A DNA stretch of 64,000 nt from Chromobotia macracanthus (Eukaryota; Chordata; Actinopteri; Cypriniformes; Botiidae): positions 1,327,001 through 1,391,000 of the forward strand of contig JAZGTH010000101.1 of NCBI GenBank assembly GCA_036877525.1, given 5' to 3'. The notes under the pieces are model-generated. The model searched no databases and was not told the DNA's origin. It worked only from the letters and a program-made list of their open reading frames with translations. Of this stretch, positions 37,360-49,740 are shown piece by piece (the stretch's first letter is position 1; every line of letters starts with the position of its first letter). Position numbers and translations under genes: made by a program.

Positions 37360-37389
37360 TGTGACAGCGAGACTGACCAGGAAGACAAG
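37360..37389 (+). CDS. candidate 30-bp microexon encoding CDSETDQEDK
   Basis: A strong acceptor (pyrimidine-rich CTCCTTTGTCTGTTTCTTACAG ending at 37359, here given only to show the tract) precedes 30 bases read in phase 0 as the acidic peptide CDSETDQEDK, followed by the donor AAG|GTAACC at 37390. The length is a multiple of three, so inclusion would keep frame. Short acidic in-frame microexons are known in large neuronal and regulatory vertebrate genes. SETDxEDK resembles the acidic motif near the N terminus of ZEB-family zinc-finger proteins, but as I remember those genes the motif lies inside a longer exon and continues LHI, which is not the case here. The gene is therefore unassigned. The 30 bases are too short to exclude chance. 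Confidence 0.35.
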
Positions 37390-40300
37390 GTAACCCTATA
37401 TCTCATTGTTATTAACTTCTGGGATAAAGACTGCATTGAAATTGCTAGCTACTGCAGGTCATTTGGAAACTGCTTAACATACCAAAGCAAACTATTTTTA
37501 GATAATTTAAACCTTAGGTGTTCTATTAATGTTTATTTTATTTTTAGAGTTCCTAAATTTAAATGTCATTTTTGAATGTTTATTTTCCATTGACTTGGCA
37601 TGGATAGAATGTTTTGGCATTCCAAACTGTAAGCAATAATGTCATTGTCATATTTTGTAACTGAATTGTGATTGGTCACTTAGCAGCCACTGTTATTGTC
37701 TTCAGAAAATGCATGTGTAGTTATTATTAGCAGTAATAGTAGTGCAAGTATTAGTAATAATAGTACTTGGTTACGTCATAAAGCGCCTCTAAAATCATCC
37801 TTGTTTTAATCAAACTTAAATCAATGAGATTCCAATATTAGACTCTCCTTTAGAAGTGTGTGTTTCTGTTTAATTAGAATTACCATCTAGTTAATGACTG
37901 TGAGAAGGTCTTAATTAACTGTGCATTAATTATGACTAAACTAAATGATGTGGATATTTAAAGTGTTATTATGAGCTGTACAATCTACGGTTTACTAATG
38001 TTAATGTGTACCACTTCCTAAAAAATTTTATTTGGTACTCGCAGCATATACAGTATGATGATGTTAATTTACAAGAGCTAGATGGAACTGAATCAATCAC
38101 AGCCACATTAATGTTTCAGTCATATTTATAGTGTAATTAAAATAGAATTAGTTTTTTATTTAAATGTGTGAATTTAATTTAACACTGCTCTAGGCTTAAC
38201 GTCAGTGCAAACTAAGCAAGTTACGAAAATTCTTCAAAAGACAGATCATGCCACATATTTACTGTCTGCTACACATCAGGGTGATTACACAAAAAACATG
38301 TTTTATGTTTACTCTTTTGGAACGTTCCACATTTGTTTTCCGGAAAACAGCGGTTGTTTGATGATGACGACTTAAATTAGCCATGTCACTCAGAGCCTTT
38401 TTGTGCTGTGCTGTGTAAGACATTTAAGCGTTTGTTTTGCTTGCTGTGTTCCTGCGTCTCATTATTCGGCTAATGATTTTTACAATGTCATGTCATTCTC
38501 TGCCTTTGATTAATTATGTGTCAAAACAATGGAAGGGTTTATTAGGTAAACAAAGAAACAAGAGCACTCTCTTTCAGACACACGCACATTCACCACTTCA
38601 GAGAGATCTCTCCCTGTCAATAGCTCTTTGTGTGTTAAAATGTGTTTACAAAACTGTCAGTATGTCGGGTTGTGTTAACAATGAGCGAGCGTTCTGTGAT
38701 GTTCTGTCACGTTGCTGTACTCAGTAGCTCATTTTCCTGTGATGGCATTTGCGGTACAGTGCTGTATATAAGCGGCAGTTGTAGGGGAGGAGGATTTGTC
38801 ACATTAATGGGTCAGTTCTATTCATCCGCAGATCAACTGTCTCTTTTTATTCTCCTCTGGCCCACATTAGGAAATGAAAAACGCTAGAGAAATCACCTTA
38901 CTCTCACTGTAAGAAGGGATGGAATAGAAGAGAGGTGGTAAGAACAAAGTCCCTTAATTGACAGCAGGCACACTTCCTGCCCTGCCTCTCACAGGAAGTG
39001 ATGTCATGATAGGATTTCTTGTGATAGATGGAACGTGTGCCTTTTTTTGCGATCAACGTTCCGTCAGTGATGACATCAATACCGCATGCAATGTATCATT
39101 GTCAGTAAGAAGCTAGACAGAAATAAACATTCCCTGACTTAATTTTTACATTTACACATTGTGCCTTTATTGAAAGTTGTGCCTTTATTGAAGCCAGATT
39201 AAAAGGAAGGGTGTGGCAATTATATATACAAAATAAATTAAAAAGAAACGCTTATGAATGTCTGCGAAACATCTGTTTCACTTTTCTTTATTAGCAGATT
39301 ATGAGCTTTTGTGTGTGATTGGGAATGTGTGTGTCAGAGAGTGTGTGTACGTGTGCAAAGTGCGAGAGTGCTTAATGGCCTTTTGACATCTCGTTTGTGT
39401 TAGCTGGAGCAGGGCGAGAGATTTATTAAACGGTACAGTCTGTACACTGTTCATCATGCAGGCCAGCCTAATCCAGCTGGAACTGGGCCCTGGTCCTGTC
39501 TGCCCTCTCTGGCTCTCTCTTCTCGCACTCTCCCTCCCCTGCTGCTGGTTGAATTGGCAGCAGGCAGCCCAAGCAGGGCCCAGAATGCTCTGTAAGCCAT
39601 TGGATGGACCTGGCAAATGTGGCTAGCCTCCACCTTCCAGGCTCTTGGCTCCAGTTCTGTCTCTGGCGGCCCCTGTCTGTCTTTTTCTATCTCTCTCTCT
39701 CTTTGCCAGGGATCCTGTTCTCACCTCTCCTCACAACCTGCTCACCCACCACCAAACCCCAGGCCCCCGCCCCCTGCCCTGATTTGTGTTCAGCAGAAGT
39801 GTATGTTATTAGAGAGAGCAGGTAGGACTCTGTCCTTCTCATTACCAGCTGCTCAAGGGGGATTATTATGTGCTGCGTTGCTGGCAGAGAGAGAGAGCCC
39901 ACAGCCTGACAGGCTGTTTGATGTTCCGCCGCCGCCCGGATCCAACAGCGGCCTCTTTTCATGGCGCAGTTAACACTAGCAGGTCTGCGCCATCTGAGAA
40001 CGTTTAAAGACCGTTGAAGCTGAAGTGAATCTACAGACTTTAGCCAGTAACAAATCGGCACATGTGCTCAAGTTTACTGCCTCTCTAGGCTCAGAAAGAC
40101 TGTTTTCATTGAAATCATACTGCAGTTAGTAGCTTGTGTATTTATGACATGTAAGAACTGTTGCAGGGATGCAGGTTTGAGTGTGAACATTTTACCCTTT
40201 TTATCATCTGCCTGCCTAGTTGTGATCACCTAGAAAAGAATAACCCTTCCTCAACAAGCCCCTGAAGATGCACTATTAATAAATGTTCATGATGTGTAAA

Positions 40301-40411
40301 AGTTTATAATATTGTGTTATGTTCATAATAGCTTTGCAGGGAGGTCACTGGATGCAAGATTTGTAAATCTATATTATTATTTACTGCTGAAGCCCTGTAT
40401 ATAAGTATATT

Positions 40412-40420
<9 letters not shown>
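37390..40420. other. non-coding DNA, no gene seen
   Basis: AT-rich from 37390 to 38300. Part 39440-39970 is GC-richer with overlapping frames on both strands (39299-39616 minus, 39604-39973 plus, 39687-40061 minus), none with splice borders. If the microexon at 37360 is real, this is intron. Confidence 0.4.

Positions 40421-40467
<47 letters not shown>
40421..40467. repeat. compound (TA)n(TG)n microsatellite
   Basis: A TA run of about 22 bases at 40421-40443 passes directly into a TG run to 40467, a typical compound dinucleotide array. Confidence 0.95.
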
Positions 40468-42844
40468 AAAGCACTTTAGTGTTTAGTGACTATAGTGTTT
40501 TATTTTATATTTACCGCATTGGCATTAGTATCCACCAACTGCATGAAAAGCATTAAATACACCATTGAAACCACTGAAAGAACACAGTGTGCTGAAAAAC
40601 AGTTTTATGTGTACTAATCAATTATCAGCCCATTACCTTTAAAAGGTAGCTGTAGATGACAGCTCACATAGGCATGGAGAGATTAGTCTTAAGTACCTTT
40701 AAAGCATCCCACCTTTGGCTCTAAATTAACATCTTTTTGTGTTTTAATGCACTTGATGAGGTCTTAAAAGGGAGAATAAAAAGACCTTTATCACTGAACT
40801 CTTTTAACAACCCTCGCCCCCTCTCTCATCTCACAGGCGCTTCAGTCCTTCCTGCATATTTCTCCCCCGTCTGTGTGTGGCCGAGGGCAGAGGACGCCAT
40901 TTGAAAGCAGTCACGCTTTTATTAGTGCCTGTGCACCGAAAAAGTGCTGTAATTTCACCTGCTCGACCTGCACTTTTAGGCGTTACCCCAGCATTGCCTC
41001 AGAAACGTGTGGGTCCCTGACACAGAACAGCGAAGGAAATTGCAGATATGTATGAGAAAACGTCTTGGCATTTGGCTTTTCTGTTTATATTCCTCTCGTC
41101 TGCTGATGATGTTTGCCCTCTGATGGTTGTAGGAGGTGGAAAAGATGAACATTAGTTTCTCCATCACTCCTCTGAAGCACTGGTGCACAAAATGTTTTTT
41201 ATCTCTTTGCTCCATTCTCACACGGTGAAGCGAGTTGGATAATAAAGCTCCGTGAGCGAGTTGTCAGCAGTGAAAGATTATGTGTTTTGCCCTTCCTGCA
41301 TCCAACAAAGGAGGGGTCGGGGGGGTTTACAGAACTGAGCGCAGTGGTGTTTACAGGCTTAAGTGGGCGCTCATGAGGCCGGGACAGGGGCTGATTGCTG
41401 TGGAGTGGCCTGTCAGCCCGTGATTTGTCACGTACTTTATCATGCTCGTCAGTCTGCCGAGCATTGTCATAGCTAACGTATCGCCCCGCATTTGTACTGG
41501 GCCTTGTAGGAAACTTGTATTTACTTTGGGGTTGGGGGTAAAGGAGGGAGGAAGAAGGGGGGGGCTGCGGTGTAATTTGTTCCTCGTGGATAATGTGACC
41601 CTGAGTGGAGCCGGATCATAGGTTACTTGAAGTGATATTTTCCGGTAATGGTAGTCGTACATCACGGCTGTCAGACAGAGTTAAGAGGCATGCATGTAAC
41701 AGCTCCATTTCAGCCACTGCAAGCATCTGGGATTATTTTCCATAACCAAGTATGACACAACCGCTCTGCGGAGTGCATTAAATTTTTACTGGCTTTTCTT
41801 CCTTTGCGCTTTCTTTCCCTCCCTTTCTCTGTTCCCCGATCGGTTCAGTGGCATATCCCCTGAGCCGACCCAGAGCTGAGCGGGAGGGTGGAAGGTGGAG
41901 GGGGTGGATTTGGGCTGCCATGGTAATTGATGCTCGGGGGACCCAGCATCTTTCATCGAGACCTGGCCGAGTCACAGACCTACACCAGCACCCTGCTGCT
42001 GCGGCGACTCTGTTAGAGCCGCTCAGCAAAAGTCCCACCAGGCCGCACTTTCCTCCTCTCTTATGCACACACGCTCCCTCGGTCCCTCGTCGCTTTTATT
42101 TCTAATGATGTGTTTATTTCTTAATTTTCTTCTTGTGCTCTGGGGCTATTTTGATCCTTTTTATTTCCAGGCAAGGTCAGTGTTGTAAATGCCAGAGCGG
42201 AGGGAGACAGATTGTGTGTGAGGAAGGCTAATCGCTGGGATCCTGGGGGAGGGTGAGCAGGCAGTGCTCATTATAGAGGCCTACCGCAAAAATTATGTGA
42301 CGACCTTACAGCCCCTCAGACCTGCCAGACAGCAGAGAGAGAGGGGGAAGAGAAGGAGAGAGAGAGGAGAGCTGGGTGATGCATGCTGCTTGATGGATGT
42401 GCAGGTCAGCAGGTTATGCATTCACACACACACCCTCACCCCCTGGCCATCCTCCTTATTACTGACTGCTAGACTGATGCATCATGGGAGAAAGAGTGCA
42501 ACTTGCTCATTGTGCAGAAAGAGGGCTGCTTTTTTATTGACTCCTATTAAATTGTACCTTTTTGTATTTGAGATCAGCTATATAGCACTGTATGGCTCAA
42601 ATATACATTAAATACACACATTTATTTCTGACTAATTATATGTGTTTAATTAGAGACTGATTCTGTTTAGGCCATGTCTGATTTTATTTAAAACGCATAA
42701 CTCTAGCTCTGGTATGATTTATTTAAAGCAGCTAATGCAATATAGACTTATATCGACAGTCATTAAAGTATCTGCCAGAATGTCTATAATATTGCATCCC
42801 TTTAAAATATAAGGTATATACCACATAGCAATTACCAGAAAACT
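40468..42844. other. non-coding DNA with GC-richer part at 41800-42110
   Basis: From about 41830 to 42100 CpGs are frequent (CCCCGATCGGTTC, GAGCCGACC, GCTCGGGGG, TCATCGAGACC, GCTGCGGCGAC), standing out from the surroundings. This may be a weak CpG island or a conserved element. No TATA box or supported start was found. The frames at 41778-42068 (minus) and 41848-42105 (plus) are mutual shadows. Confidence 0.35.
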
Positions 42845-42882
42845 GTGCGTGCGTGCGTGCGTGCGTGCGTGTGTGTGTGTGT
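42845..42882. repeat. (GTGC)n(GT)n microsatellite
   Basis: Six to seven GTGC/GCGT units pass into GT repeats. Alternating purine-pyrimidine with GC steps can adopt Z-DNA. Confidence 0.95.
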
Positions 42883-43212
42883 AAACAGCAAACTCAGCAC
42901 TGTTTATGTGTTTTATGATGGAAATGTTACTCGCAGCTATTGTTTGTGCTGAGCATAAGCAGAGAGGCATCAGAGCACCCTGAGGCAGCCAGTAATGACC
43001 CCCACCGACCCCTGCTCACTAACACAATCATGCACACACACATTTACACACCATTTCTCCTCCCAGCAGGCACAGCCCCATTCTGTCATGCTGTATATCT
43101 AGGCGCTAATGCTCACCTCTAACATGTGGACAACTATCAACTTATTAGTGTCGATTCAGCTTCTTCCTTTTCCCTCAGGCTGCAATGGGCCCTGCTGATG
43201 CCTCCAGATCCT

Positions 43213-43237
43213 ATACACACACACACCCACACACACA
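43213..43237. repeat. interrupted (CA)n microsatellite
   Basis: ACACACACACACCCACACAC type array with a single CC interruption. Confidence 0.9.
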
Positions 43238-44067
43238 GAAGGGCCCCTGATGGCTCTCAGGTCCCTACGGACAGCTCAGTGTGGTGAGAGCTTGAGTGCT
43301 TTGGGTTTGGGCCAAGACTAACGCTGTGTGCTCTTGCCATTAGGGACACAATCGTCCAGCAGGGCCCCTGAGAACACACTGTTCTTTGGCCCCACCTTCT
43401 CCTCTGTGCCCTCTCATGCATTAAGACAGACAGTAGCCTTGCCACCACAGTGTGATGTATTACAGACTGGTGTCCTTTTCTATCATAATTTATCCTTGTC
43501 TCAGAAACCAGCTTTACACATTCTAGTCAGGCACTCAGAGTTGGAAAAAGGGTCAAGATCGTTCGTGGACGTGAGCCATGAATTGCTTTTTGTGCACTGA
43601 GCAAACACTATTATTTCCAGCACAACACAGAGTGGCTGCATAGAATAAAATCATGACAAAATAAAGGTTAAGCTGGAGAAATAGTTCAGTGGCTTCTTGC
43701 TTTTCAGTTGCGTTGTCTTCCACCCAGGGCATCAGATATTTTACACTTTTCATTATGAGAGTTTCCCAAGAGCCCTCGACCTCAGAATTCATTTGCACAA
43801 ACCAATAAAAGGTAATAATACACCTGTGCGAATCCAACAAGGTTGCCAAGTCCTTGAAATCCAATTGAAGAGAAAACATCCCTTGTGAATTACGGTACAG
43901 TGGCGAAGCTTTAAATCACAGCAGAATGGAAAATGATTCAATCAGCATTGCAAACAACAAACACAACAAAGTCAGGAATAAACAAAGAATAAAAACAGAC
44001 AAGCAGATTTACAGGTGAATATGGGGTTATAGATATTTATTTTGGCATTTTGATGCTTTTATCGATG
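43238..44067. other. non-coding DNA, no gene seen
   Basis: Open frames at 43328-43600 (plus) and 43553-43879 (minus) overlap in part and have no splice or promoter signals. No repeat was recognised. Confidence 0.4.
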
Positions 44068-44112
44068 TGTGTCCATCTGTCTGTCCGCCTGTCCATCTAT
44101 CCATCCATCCTC
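44068..44112. repeat. degenerate tetranucleotide (TCCA/TGTC) tract
   Basis: Runs of TGTCCATCTGTC, CGCCTGTCCATC and TATCCATCCATCC form a decayed four-base array on the pyrimidine-rich strand. Confidence 0.7.
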
Positions 44113-46059
44113 TCACATAAACACAATGTGTCTAAGCCTGTGCACTAACAACGAATGCTATCAATTTTAATATATCGTTTTTAAAACAATCAGATAGATT
44201 AGGTTCTGTTGTTATTTTTTCCATGGATATCATAAGGGTTGGCTGCTGTTAAACATCTAATTGATGCTTGTCACACCTCTGGTGAAAATGATCTTCTCTA
44301 TCATTTCTCACTTAACCACTCACAGAACCAGACACAGATCTACGTGTGACTCGCGAGCGTGTACCTATAAAGTGCTCTAGACTATTCCATTCCACGTGAG
44401 ACTGGAAGATGTGCGACGGATCGCACCTGGCCTAAGATGTGGTTCGCGATCTGCACTTATTAATATAGATGAGAGCAGGGCTGTTACCTACTTTAAATAA
44501 TGTATGTGTTCAGACTTTGGATTCATATTCACATCTGTTAACAGGCTTTTTCTTAAAACATGAAATAATGGAACATTGAAACTCTAGTTTTCAGACCATC
44601 TCTTTTCCCTTCGGCTTACAGTAGAGTTATACATGGGCTGAGTGCTGAGTTTCCAAGACAGTCCAAGGTTAAAATCACATTGTGTCTGTCAGGGCCTCCC
44701 CACCTACACACTCAAACTCGCTAAAGTTGTTCAAACAAACAGAAACAGCTTCTGATTGTCAGACACATACTTGTAATCAGACTTTCCTTTCAGTCCCTCA
44801 ATGTTCTGCATTAATCAGCATCTGCAAAATATCAGCAAATATCCACAAACTTTAGAGAAATAAATGTTATTTCTTTAAGTGTCTGCTCCTTTTCATACGA
44901 AGCATCATAACATTGGTCACACAAGCACAATTTGTTCTGCAGCTGTATACTGTATGTAGTACAAGAATTCATTAGAGGTTATTACATTTTTGGGGGATTA
45001 AAGTTAAATGCACTAATGGCAGTGTTTAACCAATATGAGATTTTTCATATATTGTTTTTAAAATAGATGTATGCCCAATTGCTAAATGTATACAGTTATG
45101 ACTATTTTTTACAGTAGATAATGTTTATTCATGTAGCATGTAGTGTTTTTATCTATAGAGACAGTATATGCTACAATACTGAATAACAGTAGCAGAAGCA
45201 AGTAATCCTAAGAAAAGTAGCGTTAAATGCTAGAATTGTAAATAATTGCAATAAGGCTATAAGATTAGTGTTCCCGGAAAAGAAGCAGCCAATTTGATTT
45301 TACATAATATTTACTCTAAATTCACAAAATATTTGAAAACAGCACTCATTGCACACATTTCATTGACAAGGCTGTTGGTAGATTTTGGAACTCACGCTGG
45401 GCGGAATGACAAGCTTCTGATAATCAGCCAATCAGGCGCTGGTATTGGCTCAAAATGAAAGCAAATCTCAGAACAACATTTACCCAGTAAGCATTTACTC
45501 AATATAAAAAAATATTTGTTGTTGTGTAGCAGTGTCTGTTTGTCAGTAGAAACTGTAGCCTGTTTGTTCTAATGTTTTCCCAGAGTGTTACCTGCATCTA
45601 CAACGTGCCTTTAAACAAAATGACCCTAATGACAAGTCAACTGCATTTATGCTGAGCTCACCGGACATGCAAATGCATGTGGAGGCACATCCTTAGTCTG
45701 CAGTCCCATGTGTTCACCAACATGCTTGTTATAGCAGAATAATTGGAGGGTGTTCGCTTTGGAAAAACAGGTCAGGTCAGGAAAATCATGTCCGTCGATG
45801 TCCTGATTAACCCCAGGAGAGTGATCGACAAAAAAAGTCGGCCTGTTGTGCGCAAGACTCCAATTATGTGTACAAGACATCGGCAGCCTGGGGGAAATTA
45901 AATGGAATCCCCCAATTGGCTGTGCAGCCGAAGCCTCATGGGAGACATTTTGGCTCTTATTAAAACAGCCCCATTGTCTAAGCTTAAGGGTCCGGTGTGT
46001 CAAACTGTAAATATGTAAATATAATGCCCATAAGGGCTTTTGCTCACAGTCTAGTGTGT
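44113..46059. other. non-coding DNA, no gene seen
   Basis: CpG words cluster at 44345-44455 (GTGACTCGCGAGCGTG, GTGCGACGGATCGC, TTCGCGATC) without a reading frame. The 168-codon minus-strand frame at 45647-46153 is the second longest in the window, but it runs through the TG tract at 46061 and shows no domain. Confidence 0.4.
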
Positions 46060-46080
46060 ATATATGTGTGTGTGTGTTTG
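46060..46080. repeat. short TATATG(TG)n tract
   Basis: Dinucleotide tract of about 20 bases. Confidence 0.85.
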
Positions 46081-47811
46081 TCAACACCTCACACCATTTG
46101 TGACAGCCAGTATTGACTGAGAATAATGAGGTTGCCCTGTTGATGTCCTGCATTGTAACTGAAGCTCATTTCTACATGGCCGCCTGACACCAGTGTGATG
46201 CAATGATGTGGTGATCTTTCTGCTGTCTTTCTGCTATCAGGGCCTATTTAAACACCTCAGCAGTGCTCCCTCAGGCTGTGAGAGCAGGACAGCCATTGAT
46301 TGTGTCCATTCTTTGTCAGCGAGGCTGTAACTGGCTCTAGCTCGGGACAGATCGCCAACACTAAGTGGCCCTCTTGAGAAAAATGGAGATTAATTAACCT
46401 CGGAGGATAGTTAGTTTGTTCTTTGTTTAGGTGAACATAAGAAACTAATGAATTACTCTTGGCTTTATAGAGAATGTCTTATTTAAGCCAAATGCCACAT
46501 TAACAGATGCTTAATTAAAAGTGTGTCTAATTGTAGGCGATTGTAAATATAACTTCCAACAAAGAGCACTAAGGAGCTCATCAGATATTAAAATCAATTG
46601 GGACCCACTAAGGTATTAAAACTGTTCATACTTAATTTACAAGATACTTTATTTAAAGCACTACTTCCTTTTGCATAATAATTGTATTATTTGAAAGGAT
46701 GTGTGTATCTTCCACAAAAGTATAGTTGCAAAAGTTCCTTGTCTTCTATTGGTCAGGCAAGCAGATAGCCCCACCCACCCCAAACTCGCACAATTTAATC
46801 TAAACAAAAGCTGTGTTTTTACAGACAAAAATTGAATTCAGTGTTTGGTCTTGTGGGGTGTTCAGAAAGTTCCTACTACAGGCAAACCTACAAATATATC
46901 GGGACCATCTATTTTAATTATTCAGTGCTGTGGCAGTGGAGTGCTTCTTCTGAAAGCAATTTTTCATTCCAGTCTTCCTCTGACGCTTTAAGCTTTTAAA
47001 AGCCTCCCTCAGTTTGTAAAGGTTTGAAAGCTGGAAGAATGTTCTTTACATGTCTTTATATTCTTGTAGGTGTAAATCATAAGCAAACATCTCTGCACAG
47101 CCGGGGCTCTTTATCGACACATGACAGCAAACGGTTGAAGATAATGGCAATGTTCAGTGTTTACTGTGACATATGAAAGCAGAACTGTGTGTGCATGTGT
47201 TTATCTGTAACAAGGTAATTAGCACTCAGATTCCTGTGTTTTGACAGACAGATATAAAACAGTGGATTACTCTTATTTGTTATTTGTCTTGTTATTCTCT
47301 AGCTACAGAAAAACAAAACACTTATGTGAATACAGTATTTTAAAATTAATGAATGGCAATAATGAAACTAATGCTGCTTTAGTTTGGCATCAAATGAAGC
47401 AGGAAAACGTAATTGAGTGTCTATGCAAATTAAAGGCATTCATTCACATTAACTAAGCACAAAGATGAGATGGCTGTAAATTATAGATTTCTGACCCCCA
47501 TTTGTATGGCACTTTAATGAGTATATAGTGATTTTATCACCTCTATATACCTTTCAGCCCTCATCAAACACAATATAGTGGTTGCACACATGCTATTATG
47601 CACGCAGCATGCTAAATAACAAAGCCTGCAATGTGGCCGTTGGTGGGAAGATATCTCATTTCTAAAGAGAGGCCTTCCATCTGCACTGATGACAGCCGAG
47701 GGAACCGTTACCATCATGATGGAAATCTCAGCTGCTATTACAGGACGGCAATGCAGGGTGCACTGCACACGCACTAATGGACTCATTTGTAATTGAGGGA
47801 GAAGAGAGGGA
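46081..47811. other. non-coding DNA, no gene seen
   Basis: From 46380 to 46620 lies AT-rich unique DNA with TTAATTAACC, TGAATTACTC and TTAATTAAAAG words. No exon signals and no repeat family were identified. Confidence 0.4.
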
Positions 47812-47830
47812 GATGATGATGATGATGATG
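47812..47830. repeat. (GAT)n trinucleotide microsatellite
   Basis: Six GAT units. The methionine run in one frame is a consequence of the repeat. Confidence 0.9.
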
Positions 47831-47945
47831 GTTTGCATTGGGATGTCTTATGCAGAAAGGAATAGAGAAAGGAAGATTCAGCAAATGAATTGTGGATGGT
47901 TGGTGTGTTATTGTGTTGCAGCAATCTGCTGTTTGCCTTTGAGAT

Positions 47946-47951
47946 GGTGTG

Positions 47952-47983
<32 letters not shown>

Positions 47984-47987
47984 GAGC
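47946..47987. repeat. (TG)n then (GA)n compound tract
   Basis: GTGTGTGTGTGTTTGTGTGT followed by GAGAGAGAGAG. Confidence 0.9.
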
Positions 47988-48686
47988 TGTTTCAGTGCTG
48001 GTGAGATAGATAAGTGTTTAAAAAGAGTTAATTGTGTGAATCAGTTTGGGGTTTGGGACAGTTGTTGCCCTGAAGCTCAGTGATTAGTATCTGTGCTTGC
48101 TTCCTGTCTCCCTCTAACACTTGTTCTCCCATGTTGTATCCAAACTCACTTTTCCGCCTACAAATGCCTTAAGCCAACACTTTTAATGTAGCAATGTGAC
48201 ACACACACAGAGAAACAGGGCCTGTGTGCTGCATTAATGCAAAATTACCCGGCTTTAGCTGACTGTTTTATTGAACTCTTTAAAAACTAGACCACACATT
48301 GCTCTCCTCTCTCATCTCACAAACACCACATGGTCGTACCCCACAGTCGAGTGTTTCAACATAATCTCATTGATCCTGTTTTCCTGCACAGTTTGGGATC
48401 CTGTTCCCATGTGGGAACCAGCAGTGAGCTGTGGTGGTTTATTTCACATATCTAATTATGTCTAATTGACTTCTTTTATTGTGGTTTCACACTTGTGTTT
48501 CAAGTAGCCTCATGCCTGCTTGCAGCTGGTCTCTACTCCGTTACTTGAGCCAGTTCAGGAAATAGCAGTTTGCCAAACTGTTGTGCCAGAGTAACGGTTA
48601 TTTGCACATTGACACATTGAGCTGTTGTTCAATGGTGAGTGACATTATTTGACATAAGCACTCCCCATCATAATGTATAAAGATTA
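47988..48686. other. non-coding DNA, no gene seen
   Basis: Unique-looking sequence without supported frames or recognised repeats. Confidence 0.4.
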
Positions 48687-48776
48687 TCTCTCTCTCTCTC
48701 TCTCTCTCTAGAGAGAGAGATAGAGAGACTGAAATTGAATTGAAATGTTGAATTGTTGAATTGTGGAATTGAAATG
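48687..48776. repeat. (TC)n-(AG)n palindrome followed by GAATT-rich minisatellite
   Basis: A TC run at 48687-48709 abuts an AG run at 48710-48728. Bases 48699-48720 are a perfect 22-base palindrome centred on TCTAGA. Next, from 48733 to 48776, are four to five degenerate units of TTGAATTG. The AATTGAATTG words also occur near 63520-63570. Confidence 0.9.
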
Positions 48777-49516
48777 GTAGAGTTCAAAGTTAATCAAATT
48801 CAGTTAGATCCACTTTTGACAGAAATTTGCTGGTAGATTGCTGTGCTAACCACAGATTCTGTGGTTATTATACTTATATATGTTGCTGTTTTCTATGGAA
48901 ATACAGTCATGAAGGTTTGTTTAGCTTGATATATACAGTCTTAAGTAGTGTGTGCGTTCATCGCATAAATGTTTACACAACACCATTCCTGAGCTATTGC
49001 AGTATATAACAGATACATAACAGATTGAGGGAGACATATAGAGAGGTATATATACAGGCTGGTCATGAATGGGGCAGGAGTTGTTTATATATTCAATACT
49101 ATATGCTTGTTTAGAAACATATGCATTATTCATAGTGTAATCTTCTGTCTCTCACTCTCTCTGTCTCCATCTCTTTCAGTCTCAATCTCTGATTTTTAAC
49201 CCCACTTCAGGTCACCTAATGTTTTCATACACATCTGACAGGAGAGGCCACAAGTGCACCTATAATTTATTATGCCCATCAGTCACATAAAAACACACAG
49301 ACTTATTAAGGGAGCTGCTGTGACCTCAGCAGTATTTATTTAGCTATATTATTTGGCAGTAAACGGCAGGATATACCAGTTGAACCCAGTCTGCACACAC
49401 ATATGTATTAGTTCTTTTCCGAAAGTAGCTCTTTGGAAATGTAGTGATATGTGTAATAAATACAGTAGACTACAATGTGTAAAATCCGTGGGGTGTAGTG
49501 TTTGTTTGTTTTCTTC

Positions 49517-49536
49517 AAAAAAAAAAATTTTTTTTT
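49517..49536. repeat. A-run/T-run palindrome
   Basis: A run of A directly followed by a run of T, about 10 bases each. Confidence 0.95.
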
Positions 49537-49713
49537 AAATCAAGTGCACATTAATATTCATAAGTAAATAATTTCACCATAGTACAAGGTAAGATATTTA
49601 TCCCCTAAAATAGTGTTTTCTTATAGGGCAAAGTAAATAATTGAACTAATAAATGTCTAAAAAATTGGCCATGCTTACCAGTTTAGTACAAATGGACGCA
49701 ACACAACCAGATG

Positions 49714-49740
49714 TAATGGATGATTTTATATCATCCATTA
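49714..49740. repeat. perfect 11-bp inverted repeat with 5-base loop
   Basis: TAATGGATGAT (49714-49724) pairs exactly with ATCATCCATTA (49730-49740) across the loop TTTAT. There is no U-run after it and no gene context, so it is not called a terminator. Confidence 0.9.

Noticed and set aside
37360..37389. Assignment of the microexon to zeb1 or zeb2
   Set aside because: The match is limited to SETDxEDK. The expected continuation LHI and the upstream NYDNVV-type residues are absent, and in my memory the motif is inside a longer exon.
45647..46153. 168-codon minus-strand open frame
   Set aside because: It runs through a TG microsatellite (giving a His/Thr run) and has no recognisable domain or splice signals.
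49714..49740. Hairpin as a transcription terminator
   Set aside because: Vertebrate-type DNA with no gene before it and no U-run after it. Kept only as an inverted repeat.
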